Positions 34,251 to 46,200 of a stretch of 64,000 nucleotides of DNA are shown piece after piece. Source of the DNA: Mugil cephalus (lineage: Eukaryota > Chordata > Actinopteri > Mugiliformes > Mugilidae); NCBI RefSeq assembly GCF_022458985.1, contig NC_061774.1, positions 11,336,616 to 11,400,615 on the forward strand. The letters run 5' to 3'. Every line of letters begins with the position of its first letter. Position 1 is the first letter of the stretch. A program made the position numbers and the translations under genes. The notes beneath the pieces were generated by a model. It was not told where the DNA came from and did no database searches. It saw nothing but the letters and a program-made list of their open reading frames with translations.

Positions 34251-37200
34251 TCAGCGATATCCCTGCGGGGAAAAAAGAGCAGGGCTGGATGTGAGCAGCA
34301 GCAGAAAGACTTGAAAGAGAGCAGGACACGTGTTGAAGCAAATGTGTCAGCTCAGAGTCTGATGCAGAGGCAGAATGTTTTCAGTGATAATAATAATCCA
34401 CAATCATCAATTCATAACCCAGTATAAACAGTCTACTAAAACATGAAAGCAGGGACGTTGTGGCAACGTTGCATCAGCTGCTCAGGTATTTCAGGAAACA
34501 GCTTCCTTATATGGTGTTAGTTGTCCCACGTGTTCGTCCCACACACACTTCACGGTGTTGTGGCAGGGACTCACAACTGCTTGCCAACGCCAAAGACACC
34601 TCATGCTCTAATGTTTACCTTGTTGTTGTGCAATGACCTTCCTGTATCACAACACAGTTTCTGTGTAACCGTGGTGATAAAACAGGCGGGAAGCGCGTGT
34701 GGTAAGCGGAGGCAGAGAGCCAAACTGTGAACGGGTGTGACCTGCGTGTCTTGTATCAGTCCACGTGGCCGTTAACACACACGATGGTAACCAATACCGT
34801 GGCGCTTCCACCATGACTGCGTCTTTCATTAGCGAGCATTGTCTCCTGAGCAGTGATTGGCAGTGAGTGGCATTCTGTATGGGACTGTGCGTGTTGGTAC
34901 TCGTGATGCAGCCAGCGACACAAATCCAACACATGTGACAGTGGCCGCTATACTTAGGCCTTTTAAAGGCCCGCGTCTGTCCTGTCCTTCTATTGTAGCA
35001 AGTGCAAGAACAAGTAGCCCCCAAGTCTCGGTTCCTGCATTAATGGCCGTTCTGAACTTGTTAAAGGAGACACAAAACTCTGTTTGAGAGATGGTTTGAT
35101 GAATTTCAAAGTGAGACACTGCTCAGGTATAAAAGTTTATTCTCTAAGCTTGCACTGGACAAAGCCTTTTACAATTATGCCGTGTCTAGATGCTGAGGTG
35201 GTTTAACAATCTCGAAAGCTCACTGGAAAAAGTGAGAAGTTTTGCATCATCCTCTTTGTTATTTCGGCACTGTAACACGTTGTTTCCAAAGGTCACTTTA
35301 GTACTATTGTAGTGAGTCATAGTGTTTATATACACGATGAGGGGGAGGACTGCTTCGTTTCCCGGAGTAATAATGGGAATATGATACAGCTCACTTCTGA
35401 AAAAATGTAATTCATGAGCAGGTCACGGCATCTGAGGAAGACAGTATAACAACAGCACAATACAGAAGCTATAACAGCAAGTAATGTAATACTAACCACA
35501 AGCAGAATGATGGTTTGATTAGGTAATTTATTTCCAAATCATTGATGCTTTGAATATTTTTTTTAAAAGTAAAAGTGTCTCAGACAATGCTCACGTGTAC
35601 TAGTTTTCTTCTGTAGTGGTGAAGTGAATGTTTGTTTTTGGATCATGGGACAGAAGAAATAAGTTATACGAAGATTTGGGGTCTAAGAAATTGTGATGGG
35701 GCTTTTACTGACCAAACTTCTCAACTGAAAAAGGGTTTGGGTGATTTATCGAGAGGAAAAGTTGATACTCAAGCATTTAAAGACAGTTTAAAGGCTCTTT
35801 TCTGTCTCTTTATTCTGACTTAATTGAGAAGTTAAGTGGGGGGCTGCACATTTACATGACTTTGTGAATGAGCTCAGTCTTGCTCCGTCGCCTCGTTGCT
35901 GAGAGTCGTGTGCGTGCGTGTGCAGGCACTGAAGTGGTTTTTCACCGTGGGGTGTCAGTTACAAAGAAATCCCCCTTTTCAAGCTCTCTTTTCAGCACAA
36001 AGGCGGCTCTCTGACCTATGAATAATGACATTACACGCATGTCGCAGGAGCACACAGGCAGACACATGTGCACGCGCAGAAGAGTGCGTCTCATTAGAGC
36101 CCCTCTCTTTGTCCAGTGCGACGCACACGTGTTGAAAAGATGCCCTCGTTTAAAAGGGCTGGAAGTGTTTCCGGTGTGAGGCCGCCTCCTGCCACTCCTC
36201 TGTTGCCCTCCACTCCTTTTCTGGTTTGCTGCCAGATGGAACAGCCAGTTATATTTGGATCTTTGTTGAGATGTTTTGCAGATGTTCATCTCATCAGGTT
36301 TGTTGTGGAGTCTCTTTCTGTGATGGTCACATGTTATAGTGACCGGTGACCTGCCCTGTGTGTCTGTGTGTGTGTGTGTTCCAGGTGGTCGCGACTTTAT
36401 TTGGTCAAATAAAGAAGTTACTGTCTTTTTGTTTGTGTGCTGACATTCACTTTTGACCTTATTGTCCCAGACCTTAACTGGCACCTGGTCGCTCACAACA
36501 AATCTGAGCTGCCTTGACATGGAAATGCCAGCCTGTTAAGTTGCTGTCCCTGTTTCCAGAACAAAAGCAGAGCGACTGGGTGCTCAACATTGTTTCTGAT
36601 ATTCAAGAACAGGGGTAAAATAGATTCCCTGTTGATAGCACAGCGGGAAGATTCATGAGGACAATGTGTGGACACGCCTCGAGGGACTCCTTTGTTTATG
36701 AAATGGATAAATGGTTGGATAAAGTGGTGAAACTGGCACAAAGGAGTCCACAGTCAGCTGTACACAAAGCGCAAAGACACAGGACAGGGCACGAACAAAA
36801 CAAACAACATGACTGGAACTGACACGTAGCTTGAAATTTCTTTTTTAGTGGAAGTAAATGGAGTGGAGGAAGGACAGATTGGTTTCTCTGTTCCGCATTT
36901 GAAACGCTTTGCTCAGAACTCAAACGAATGGGATTATTTTGAAGCTCTTCAAAGAGTAATTAACATTATTAACCTTTTTGTGATTTTATTGCGAATAATA
37001 ACCCTGATTCTGATTCTGATAAGTCGACGAAACACCAAAAATGTTAAAATGGGAAAAATCGTCCAATAACATCGGCTAATTCAAACTAATGTTATGCAGT
37101 AACTAACATTTTGTTAAACTTCTCAGATGAAACTATTTTGATTTCATTTCTTTTGGAGTAATGTTTGAAGTTTGAATCCAGACTACAGTGAACTCCTCAC

Positions 37201-37278
37201 ATCTGGACCCAGCAAGTATCTTTTGAGTAAACTGACTGACTTTAATTCTGTTCTCTCCTGTTCTGTTCTTTCCTGCAG
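34251..37278. other. DNA directly upstream of slc43a1 coding exon 1
   Basis: No coding exon was recognised. GT microsatellite words lie near 36358-36380. Around 36985-37025 the sequence ends in CTGATTCTGATTCTGAT, a tail typical of fish retroposons. The 192-residue minus frame at 35942-36520 has no domain and is disregarded. Confidence 0.4.
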
Positions 37279-37286
37279 CTGCAGCG

Positions 37287-40200
37287 ATGGCGCCCTCTCT
37301 CCTCCAGGCCTACAGGAGGCGCTGGTGGATGGCGGTGACGGCGGTGATCGAAAACCTGCTGTGTTCGGCTGTGCTGCTGGGTTGGGCATCTTTGCTCATT
37401 ATGCTGAAGAGGGAGGGCTTTTATTCCTACCTGTGTTCAGGTAAACTCTAATGCTGGGGGTCCTGCAGACACGCTGCCTCTTTAAAGGCTCGAAAATTAA
37501 TGAGGATGAGTTTAAATCGATTACATGTAAAGTTTGCCTTAGAAATTGAGCCAGTAATTCTGCATGGGTTCTCAGAGACTACAGATAGAATAAAATATGC
37601 ACTTTCTATGCGTCACTACCCCTCTAAAGTGTCTAACATATCTATTTAAAGAGTTCATTTCATTTTGTAACTTTGGGATTTAGACTGAAAACTTGCCAAC
37701 ATGCCAATGTAAGATGACAAACTGTATAATTACTCCATTTACTATTCTACATACTGGGTTTTAAGAGGACCAACCAAACTTATTTTTAGCTTAAAGCGAT
37801 GTACTTTTGTGCTCATTGTTACAGATCAGATACAGAGCAGATGTGTACCAGCTGTGACCCGGAGCTGTTTGGTACTTTGGCATGTGTTGGCATTTGTATT
37901 TACTCCGAGTAGGATAGATCCACAGGTGTTGAAGAAAGTTGGGTAGATGAGAGAAAACAAAAGGTCAAAGAAGACGTGTCCGAGTGGAAGCATGTTAATC
38001 ACGGGTGGCGTCCACCCATCTTCGTCCTCAGTCGGTTCTTTATCTTCTCTACCTCCTGCTCCACAGAGAATGACTCCATAGTGGCCAACTTGTCTGACAG
38101 TGGGAGGAAAGTGTGGCCCGACTGCGTGGACCAGGAGGAGATGCTGAATCTGGGCTTCACCATTGGCTCCTTCTTGCTCAGCGCCACGACCCTGCCGCTC
38201 GGTATCCTCATGGACCGATTCGGCCCGCGTCCAATTCGGTTGACGGGCAGGTAATAGTTGTTAGAAAGCCACAGAAATGTTTTGTGTATGTGTATTTATG
38301 TTTAATCACGGCGTGGCTTGACCCCATTCACTTCTACTACCACTATACCAAGGTTATAGTATTTAAAAAAAAAGTAGGTGGATCACATTCCTAGATAGGG
38401 AGAGAGAAGTAGCACCTTTTGTTTGAGGAAATCTGTCAATGAAGGTGGGGCACTTGTGTGAATATTCTGGCAGAGTGCCTCTTCTCAGTGGGTGTGGGGG
38501 TGTTAAACTGCTTGACTTTTTCATAAAGTTGTGTGTAGTCATTTGTCATAATAGTGTAAGATGTTCACATGGAAAGAGACACCGTTCACCCAATAATAAC
38601 TTAACCCGACCTATAGTTTAGTTTATTTAGGTGTGAACATATGTTTTAGAGGCAACTCTATTGGACGGCACTCTCTCTTAGTAGTGACACTGTAGCATGA
38701 CTCAGACGCTGAGTCACCAACAGCTAGTCATCTGGTGGTATTTTTAACCCTAAACAGAGTTTCTACATGCTTTGCCTCATTTGAATTCATTACTTTTCTC
38801 TTGTTGCAGTTTATGTTTCAGCCTGTCTTGTGTCATCATGGCTGCGTCCAGCTACAACCCAGAGGGTGAGTGCAAGCCAACGTGTAATGAAAGATGCGCA
38901 TGATATCAATTTATCAAAGCCTCTAAATCTGGACCACTTTATACATGTGGTCACGCTTGATTGTTCAGTTGGAGAGGTTGTGATGTGAAGCGAAAAGGAG
39001 CAGCGTCATTCTTTGTGTTGCAACATTAGCCTGAGGCCGATATATGCAAAGGGCAGAACCTTGGATATTAAGTTTGTAAAAGTCCAAAAGCCCCTTTCAG
39101 GCGACCCAGCGATGGGGTCATGCGGTCTGTGTTGCCAATATAAGCCACACAGACAACTAAAAAGCTGCAGGTGCAATCAGACTGGTACATGCCCTGTGCT
39201 GTGTTTCTATTATCCTAAATATCAAACCTGAATATTGCAATAAAAAAACTGGTAAAGGAAATGCCTACATTTTGAAAAACTTCTCAAATATCTGAAGCTA
39301 AAACACTTCTACGCTCTCATCAGGTGGTTTTTAAGACGGATCGATACAAAAGTGCAATGGAAACACTTTTTTTGCGTTAAATGTCATTCCCTCCCTGAAA
39401 GTGCTTCATATAATGTTCCTTTTGGATCAGTTAAACCTCCCCCACCCTGCATCGTGACAGGTCATTTCCCGTAATGATTTTACCAAATGCACAAGTTTAA
39501 AAACATCAAGCAAAGACCAAACCAAAGTGGGAGGTGATGAGTGACTGATGATGGATAAGTTTGTGACCTAACCTAAGGTAACTGATTTAACTAAAACAGA
39601 AACTGTCTCAATCAGTCAAAGGGCTGAACTGCAGGTGCGTGTAAGCAGGGCTGTGTAACTACCGCAGGCCACAAAGGTTTCCATCACTCATCATACTCTA
39701 AATAATGTCGCTTCATCCTGTCGTTGACAACCTGCTTCCCACTTCATCCTCCTTCTGTGTCTCTCTTTTTTTTTTTTTCTGCAGCTCTGTCAGCGCTCAT
39801 CTTCTTGGCTCTCTCCCTGAACGGCTTTGGAGGAATCTGCTTGACCTTCACCTCTCTCACGGTGAGACACACGACAAAACAAAAAGCAGCACATTCTGGC
39901 TGATTAACATAGCGTGCAGTACGTGTATTTAGTGCTCCTGTTTGCACCTTTTATTATAGTGATATTGAATCCCCTATGCCCTATGCTATTTAAAAAAAAA
40001 AAAAAAAAGATGATAATACCTGTAAAATTCACGCTGGTAAAGACCAAGAAAGAAGAGAGTACAGTACAATACAACAAACAATGCGTACATACAGCACATA
40101 GTGTGAATGCAAAGGCAGTGTGTACTGTACCGGTTGGGCCTGTAGTTGTTTTTAAGCCTGCTTCTCACTGACTGGTATTTTATTGCTTGTTATCAGATCT

Positions 40201-43200
40201 GTTGTAAATCTTCTTCCCTGTTCTCAGTGTTTGGGCGACAAAGGTCCCACCCGTCTGGAGCTCATGTCAGCTTTCAATTTCTATACGTAAAACCTCATGT
40301 AACCCAAATGATAACAATGAAATCTGATTGTGTAGTTATCTGTGTCACAGAGGCTGCCTCTGCCTTCACACTATGTTCCCTATGCGTACGTGTTCTCATG
40401 TACAATCGATTGCACAATGTTAATGTGAAGATTGACGGTTGCCAACAAGCTACATCTCAGCCTCTTTCTTCATTCTCAGGCTCACGTTAGGTGCTGTCCT
40501 CTAGAATAAGACTGACAGCCTGTTCCTAATTATGATGCTGAAACTACCAATAAAAATCCCTCTGTGGTTGCATAATTCAAATTCTAAAACAAAAAAGTAC
40601 AGATGAAGGGTTTTGTTCCTTGAGTGAAACGTTGTGGTAGCTGCCGGTCTCAGCGTGGCTGTGGCCTCTGTTTGTCTCAGCTGGGGAACCGTGTGCGTAA
40701 TGGCCCACAGTTGTTTGTTGACATTCACGTCAGGCGTATGTATTTCCGTGTGAAGCGTCAGCTGGTATCGCCTCCTGGGAGGGTTCGTGCTATGTGTTGG
40801 TGTGGCAGCTCTCCACCAATGCTTCACATGACTTCCCCCAGGGGGAAAGTCTCCCCTTTTGTGTTGCACCAATAACGGCCCACGGCTGACCACACACCCT
40901 CCCCGTGGCTCTGCCCCGCTCACCTCTACCTAAAATACTCAAGGACATGTTTTCAACCTGTCCCTTCCCTCTCGCCTCCGGCTGTCTCCCGTTTCTCCGC
41001 TCGGTCCGGCGGCCTGCAGAAAATCAATACACAACCTTTTCACCTCTGCACGACTGTGCACGCGTGCCGGTGGCGAGCTCGAAACAGATGTTTGAATAAT
41101 GAAGGTTTGACCTTGTCCTAAAAACCTTTTCTCCATGTGTTTCGGTCCGACTTTGTTGAACAGAACACCTCAGGTTAATTAATCTGCCTTTTATTGAAAA
41201 CGGCTGAAGATGCAGAAACACGGCCAAGTATCACCCACATAAATGTGGTTTTAGATGAGTGTTAACAGAGCAGCACAAATTATTGCAAGGACAGAGTGAA
41301 ACTCGTTCTTGTGCTAAAAGATGACAAAATATGAATTTAGGGTAAATCCATGTATAATAATGGAAACAATTGGAACATATATATGATGATTTAAATAATC
41401 TACTATATCTACTAGCTACAGAAATGGTAAGAGATAAAAATGATTTACGCTATGAGACATCACATGTCTCTTCTTCCATAAATGTATGAGGTTCTCTCCC
41501 TTTGACACAGAAACTGAACGAATAAACTTTCCCAGTGTAGGAAGGTACTCATGATTTTAACATAGACTTTGACTTTATTGATCCACAAGGGAAATTGCTT
41601 GGTCACAGTAGGTCAGTTGTACATAAAAACAAAAAAAAACACTCTTTATAACCACTAGTAAAAACAAATATATTGTAAGATAGTTACAAAAATAAAATAA
41701 GCGAAACCTTTACAGGATTTGTATGTACAAACCTACAAGATAAATAAATAAATATACAGCACATACATAAAATTATAAAGTGTAGCATGAATAACAATGA
41801 GTGATGAGTTCGTATGAATGATGTCGTTCACGGTGGGAGCAGAGCTGGATGAGTTCATTAGCTGTTAACACTTGAAATAAACATTATTAGCAACTAGTAC
41901 AGAAGCTGGGCAGCATCACGGAAACTCCTCTAAGTGTTTAACCCGGCACACTGACATAATGTTCTGTTGGTCACACAAACAAAGAATATTATCACACACA
42001 CACGCTTGAGTAACGTATTTGAGTAATTTGTTTTTCCCTGTCTGACCTCCGTCTGAACTTCTAACTTGGCCGTGTTTGTCACTAACTGGCGTCCACGCTG
42101 TTGTTCTGTGGCGAATGATGGAACGGCACAAGGCCTGAGAGACGCAGATGCCATCGTGATTGAAACCATGTGCTTGAGGGCAACAGCTCAGATTATAAAA
42201 CAAGCAGTTCATCCCTAACCTTAGCTGTTACATGGCGAATTAAGAGTCTTGTGGTCAGGCAGCAGCACCGTTCTCCATATATGTATGTTTTGCACGTTGG
42301 CTGATTGAACAGCGCAAACACTATTTGTACTCGCGTTCACATTTTCTGTTAGTAGTTATCACACCTGTAATAAATATGCAGGCATGTTGCCAATAAAACA
42401 TGACAGGGAAGCCTGTAAACAAGAAGCTCAAGAATTGTTAATGAGATTTCATATTGACTTATTAAAGATCTGCTACATATGTAGAGCGTGACGGTTACGT
42501 AGCTTAAGATAATATTTATTTACATATTTGCAATGGATCTGCCTTTGATTTACAGGAAGGCAAAAAACTTGCCTCAACTGGTTTTCTTATTCTTATTCTT
42601 CTTCTTCCAGCGGACTGATCACTGCCCTCATTAAACATAGTAAACCCTTGACGATCACTGGAAGGCACGGCCTAATGACAGTGTCGTAATTCAGTCACGC
42701 CTTCCCTCCCTCTGTGTCACTTCTTTGCCAGTAATACACGACCTTCAGCGCGTCCGGGTTCACCTGCGTTATATCAACGTTCAAGGAATGACAACAGTCG
42801 CCCTGTGCCGCCAGCCATGTGTGACTGGCCTTAAAACGAATTGGCTGCGCGTGGAGGCCGGTCTGATCACATGCTGTTAACAGAGGGGGTGTTGAGTTGT
42901 GCTGTCGGCCTCTTGCTTACAAACACAAGTGCGACTTCAACAAATAGATGCCCTCACACGGGAGCCCAACGCGACTCGGAGTCAAATGCAGTGAGACACA
43001 TAAAGTGAGACTCGTACTGTTGTTGACACAAAACATGCTTTTTGTGTTATATAAGTCCAGTGCAGCTGGATAAGGCCGCTGTGTCAGTGCTGCGAGAGGG
43101 GGGGGCTTGAGAGAATATGAACGCTGAGAGAGAACGACGAGGTGGAAGGAGAGAAGCCGGTTGCTAATCAGCTGCGGTTTAATGATTCATGCTGGGATCT

Positions 43201-46200
43201 CCGCAGAGAGAGGAGCTGCAGCTGCGGCTTGGAGAGTGAAACAGTGAAACCGCAAAAAAAAAAAGAAAGAAAGAAAATGTCACACCCGCTACTTATAATT
43301 TTTCATAAATTTCGTACTCACTTCATGCTCCGCTGTCCTCTCACGCCCCCTGTTCCTGCTTCCTCTTCCGTCCCCTCGCCTCCCTTTCTTGAGCTGAATC
43401 AGAGTTTCTGAGCTAATTTATCTGCCATTTGGCCCCTTCAGCTCTTAATTAAACCCACTGCCAAAGTCCTTCAACACCCAAGCCAGTGAGCACGGCAGGA
43501 GCAGAGCCGGGGGCCGATTAGTCGTGACAAGCGGGTGGGCACGGCTCCATTTGGTCGTGACTCTCTTGACATGAGTTGACCCCCGTGTGCCTCCATACGT
43601 TCACGTGTTTCTAACCACATACCCTGCTGGCAGAATGCATGACATGTGTTGCAAGGCTCTATGTGAAATATGCATTTTATGAGAGCTGCCAGGACACACG
43701 GATGTGAATCACACCCACTGCCGGCACGTGCACCCGCATTTCATGCACATTTCTTCTTTCCGTGTAACGCACCAATGATTTCAGGCGTACCTACATCGTC
43801 GTCAGAAAGCAAACATCGGTTAGCTGACGCGGCTGGAATTTCTTTGCTTTGACATTAGCAAGAGATGCAAACTCCCCTGTGTGCACAGAGGGTCCTTCTG
43901 CCCGCATTCCACAAACCTCCACGGCCGGGCGAGTCCAGCACTGCGGATCTTGCAGAGGCCGTGGAGGGATGTGAAGTTTTTAGATTCTCAGAAGCTCTGA
44001 ATGAAGGCTGGTGTTCTCTGGGGTGTTTTTTTTTTTCATTCTGGTCAGACAGCCAGGCTCTCCCCCTGAGCATCCTCAGGAAGGCTTTTTTTCTTCCCGT
44101 TAACCTGCGAACTGCTCGGCCTCAACTCCGCAAATGACCTCATGCTTCCCCCCGCGACACAAGCACATACAGCAGTCTTAGCCGTAATCTGTCTCAGTGT
44201 CGTAATCTTTCGGTGAAGGCATGATTCGCATGAAGGCGTTCATGCGAATCGTTTTGTGTTACTTTTGTAATTGTGAAGCACGCCCTCACAGTGACATATT
44301 TACAGCCAATACACGGCTGGAGACCAAAACAGGCGTAAACAGAGAGTGAACGGAGGACTTAAATTGGTCGTTGTTGAAAAGCTTGACCCCAAATAAGTGC
44401 CAGCGATACTCGGGATTCACCTGGAGGTGTAAATTCTTTGGAAATAAATAAGCCGTATCATATAAGACGAACATCATCCCGTCTTTTCATACAGACATCA
44501 GACTCAGCATTGAACTCTTGAATGTCTAATGCACAAGGTCTGCCTCGGGTCTGCCTCTCTCCTGGTGTCAGGGTGTGGAAAGCACTGTGGGTGCTCTGAC
44601 ACAGCGGGGGGATTAGGTGACGCCGGTTTGGTAAAAGAGAAACCAACAACCTGGTCAGTGCCGGGAGAGAATAGCGAGCTTGTCATGCCCCACAACCGAA
44701 ATCCCGCACATGTGATTTTTGGAATCGTGATTGACCCATTTTAATCTCTAATCAAAGCACACTGAGTGACCTGCCAGCACAATAGGTCATTGTTATGTTC
44801 GCTAAGCTGCTTACTACTGTAAATAGGGCGACCTGATATATGATGTGTCAGTGCCTGGTGCCCACCTCCTTGTCCGTTTTACCGTGTGTCATGCTTGCCC
44901 TCGCGCTGGGCCCAAAGAACCCAGCGGGGTTCACGAGCGTCCGGCCATAAATTGGCTTCCACATTTTTAATCCTGCCTCGAGGAATTCGTTGAACTTGCA
45001 AGAATAAAGGCCACGAGCCGCGTCTAAGTATCGCTTAGTCTGCGTTTGAACCACGGGGTCAGGACGCAAACTGGGTCAAGCCTTTGTTTCTTATTTTCCA
45101 TGACATGGAAACTAATAATTTTTTAATGAGTCTGGTGTGAGAGGGAGAGAGAAGTGTTACTGGGTGCGCAACGGGAACGAGGCAACGTCGCTGTCTGCCC
45201 CCTGCTGGCAAAGTTACGCAACTCAGGACGAACACACAAAGCTTCGCCTTGTTTGACTGGTGTAAATAAATGGCATCTGTGACGTGTAATGTGTCTGTGC
45301 CTGCAGCTTCCCAACATGTTTGGCGCCCTGAGCTCCACCATCATGTCTCTGATGATCGGCTCCTACGCCTCCTCTGCTGTCACCTTCCCTGGAGTCAAGG
45401 TAAATAAAAAAAAAGGTTACAAATAAACCATGTAATGGATGGAGATGACATAAGTGTCTCTGCTCTTTACAAGGTGATAATATGTCAGTGTTGCGTTTAT
45501 AGCTTGTTCTGTTGCCACCGTGTGGAAAAACTTTAATATTGAGTAAACTAACAAACTACCCTCTTCCTCCCTCCCTCCCTCCACCCAGCTGATCTACGAC
45601 GCCGGCGTCTCCTTCGACGTGATCATGTGGATGTGGGCCGGTCTCGCCGGGTTCGTCTTTTTGAACTGCTTCTTCAACTGGCCCACGGAAGGCTTCCCGA
45701 CGCCCGACGAGGTGGACTACAGGTCAGTGTCTCTTTCCGGTTACGCGAGGTGTGAAAATGTTTAATGTCCGCAGCACTAACGATTTGAACCCTCCTGTGC
45801 GCATATACCAGTAAGATCCTCACGCAGCAAGCGCTGCCCTCGTCTGACGAGAAGGCTGTTGGAGAGAAGCTGAAAAACGGGGACATCAGCCACTCCTCAG
45901 AGAAGCTTCCTAACGGTTCAGACGCTGCACCAGGTACGTCAACAAGGGAATACTGCACTAACTTGGGTCTACATCCTGGGGGCTTAACCTGACATTAAAC
46001 CTAATCTACAGCTGAAAATGAATGATTTACAACCACTGTACATTGAGTTATTTACTTTACACACCACTGCTTCCCAATCTGTTTAGTTTGTGACCCCTTC
46101 AAACAAAACCTTGTTTAATTTAGAGCCCCCTTTCACCGGTTGCTTATCAACGGCGCGGGATAATTTCAACCAAAAAAAGGGATTCTTCCTTCATCTTCCT

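Larger units (their letters stand above)
39862..45306. other. slc43a1: slc43a1 intron 4 (large)
   Basis: A 5.4 kb intron with no recognised exon. It contains an A run near 39992-40008, a minus-oriented retroposon tail at 41566-41640, a perfect inverted repeat at 44223-44250 and a strong CTCF-like word at 45195. Short open frames inside it, such as 40501-40923 minus, have no domain. Confidence 0.7.

Noticed and set aside
35942-36520. 192-residue minus-strand open frame upstream of slc43a1
   Set aside because: The composition is unstructured, includes a translated CA repeat (THTHTDTQ) and has no domain.
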